Source: Clostridia bacterium
GTDB lineage: Bacteria > Bacillota > Clostridia > Christensenellales > CAAEEZ01
Reading direction: 5' to 3'
DNA length: 64,000 nt
NCBI GenBank assembly: GCA_900755035.1
Contig: CAAEEZ010000007.1
Location: forward strand, 62,001-126,000
Shown here: positions 63,999 to 64,000 of the stretch, piece after piece
Layout: the number at the start of each line of letters is the position of its first letter
Position numbering within the stretch: position 1 is the stretch's first letter
Made by a program: the position numbers and the translations under genes
Notes under the pieces: generated by a model
What the model was told of the DNA's origin: nothing
What the model saw: the letters and a program-made list of their open reading frames with translations, nothing else
Database searches by the model: none

Positions 63999-64000
63999 GT

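Noticed and set aside
1..64000. CRISPR arrays, insertion sequences, rRNA genes, prophage
   Set aside because: No regular repeat-spacer arrays, transposase or integrase motifs, rRNA stretches or phage structural genes were found. The only phage-like hint is the small 119-aa protein at 2192-2551.

Overview
This window comes from a low-GC, spore-forming member of the Bacillota (class Clostridia or close to it), very likely an uncultured strain. The evidence is the classic low-GC ribosomal gene order, strong GGAGG ribosome binding sites, TTGACA-N17-TATAAT promoters, and three sporulation genes: spoIIID, a SipL-like coat morphogenesis gene, and spo0A. Pyruvate:ferredoxin oxidoreductase points to an anaerobe. 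GlgC/GlgD and an ECF transporter module fit the same group. Species-level placement cannot be made from this sequence.

Region by region. 1-6.9 kb: glyceraldehyde-3-phosphate dehydrogenase, a small three-gene cassette resembling a toxin-like domain plus two related partner proteins, an M29 aminopeptidase, class II aldolase (preceded by a separate promoter that drives a ~60-nt terminated RNA), a COG2426 membrane protein and a TtcA-type PP-loop enzyme. 7.0-7.3 kb: spoIIID. 7.8-23.4 kb (minus strand): one unbroken S10-spc-alpha superoperon from rpsJ to rplQ, 32 genes including secY, adk, map, a KOW protein, infA, rpmJ and rpoA. It has a consensus promoter and a structured leader at its head and a strong terminator at its tail. 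23.8-27.5 kb: an O-antigen-ligase-like membrane protein, a GT8 glycosyltransferase and a flippase-like membrane protein. 27.8-33.2 kb: rplM-rpsI, a cysteine-rich small protein, and ecfA1-ecfA2-ecfT-truA. 33.5-37.1 kb: pyruvate:ferredoxin oxidoreductase behind a perfect consensus promoter. 37.2-41.0 kb: small zinc-ribbon membrane protein, glutamate-5-kinase-like enzyme, ComEC-type metallo-beta-lactamase-fold protein, and an HTH-Fic protein with an inverted-repeat operator over its promoter.

41.1-55.4 kb (minus strand): a carbon-storage block. In transcription order it is sipL-like, ispE, glgB, glgC, glgD, glgA, glgP, a GH13 alpha-glucan hydrolase and an SLC45/GPH-type sugar transporter. Glycogen synthesis, phosphorolysis, hydrolysis and possibly uptake are encoded together behind a spore-coat gene. 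55.7-64.0 kb: an acidic double zinc-ribbon protein, spo0A with Spo0A boxes upstream, a lipoprotein, a small membrane protein, tRNA-Asn, a DUF2804 protein, a standalone RtcB-type RNA ligase, and two adjacent WYL-domain regulators, the last cut by the window edge.

Most of the window is core genome. No CRISPR array, rRNA, insertion sequence or intact prophage is visible. The points most worth a second look are the small cassette at 1.6-2.6 kb, the short RNA ahead of fba, the Fic operator, the hairpin over the ispE ribosome binding site, the apparently leaderless glgB start, and the cysteine-rich gene placed between truA and rplM.
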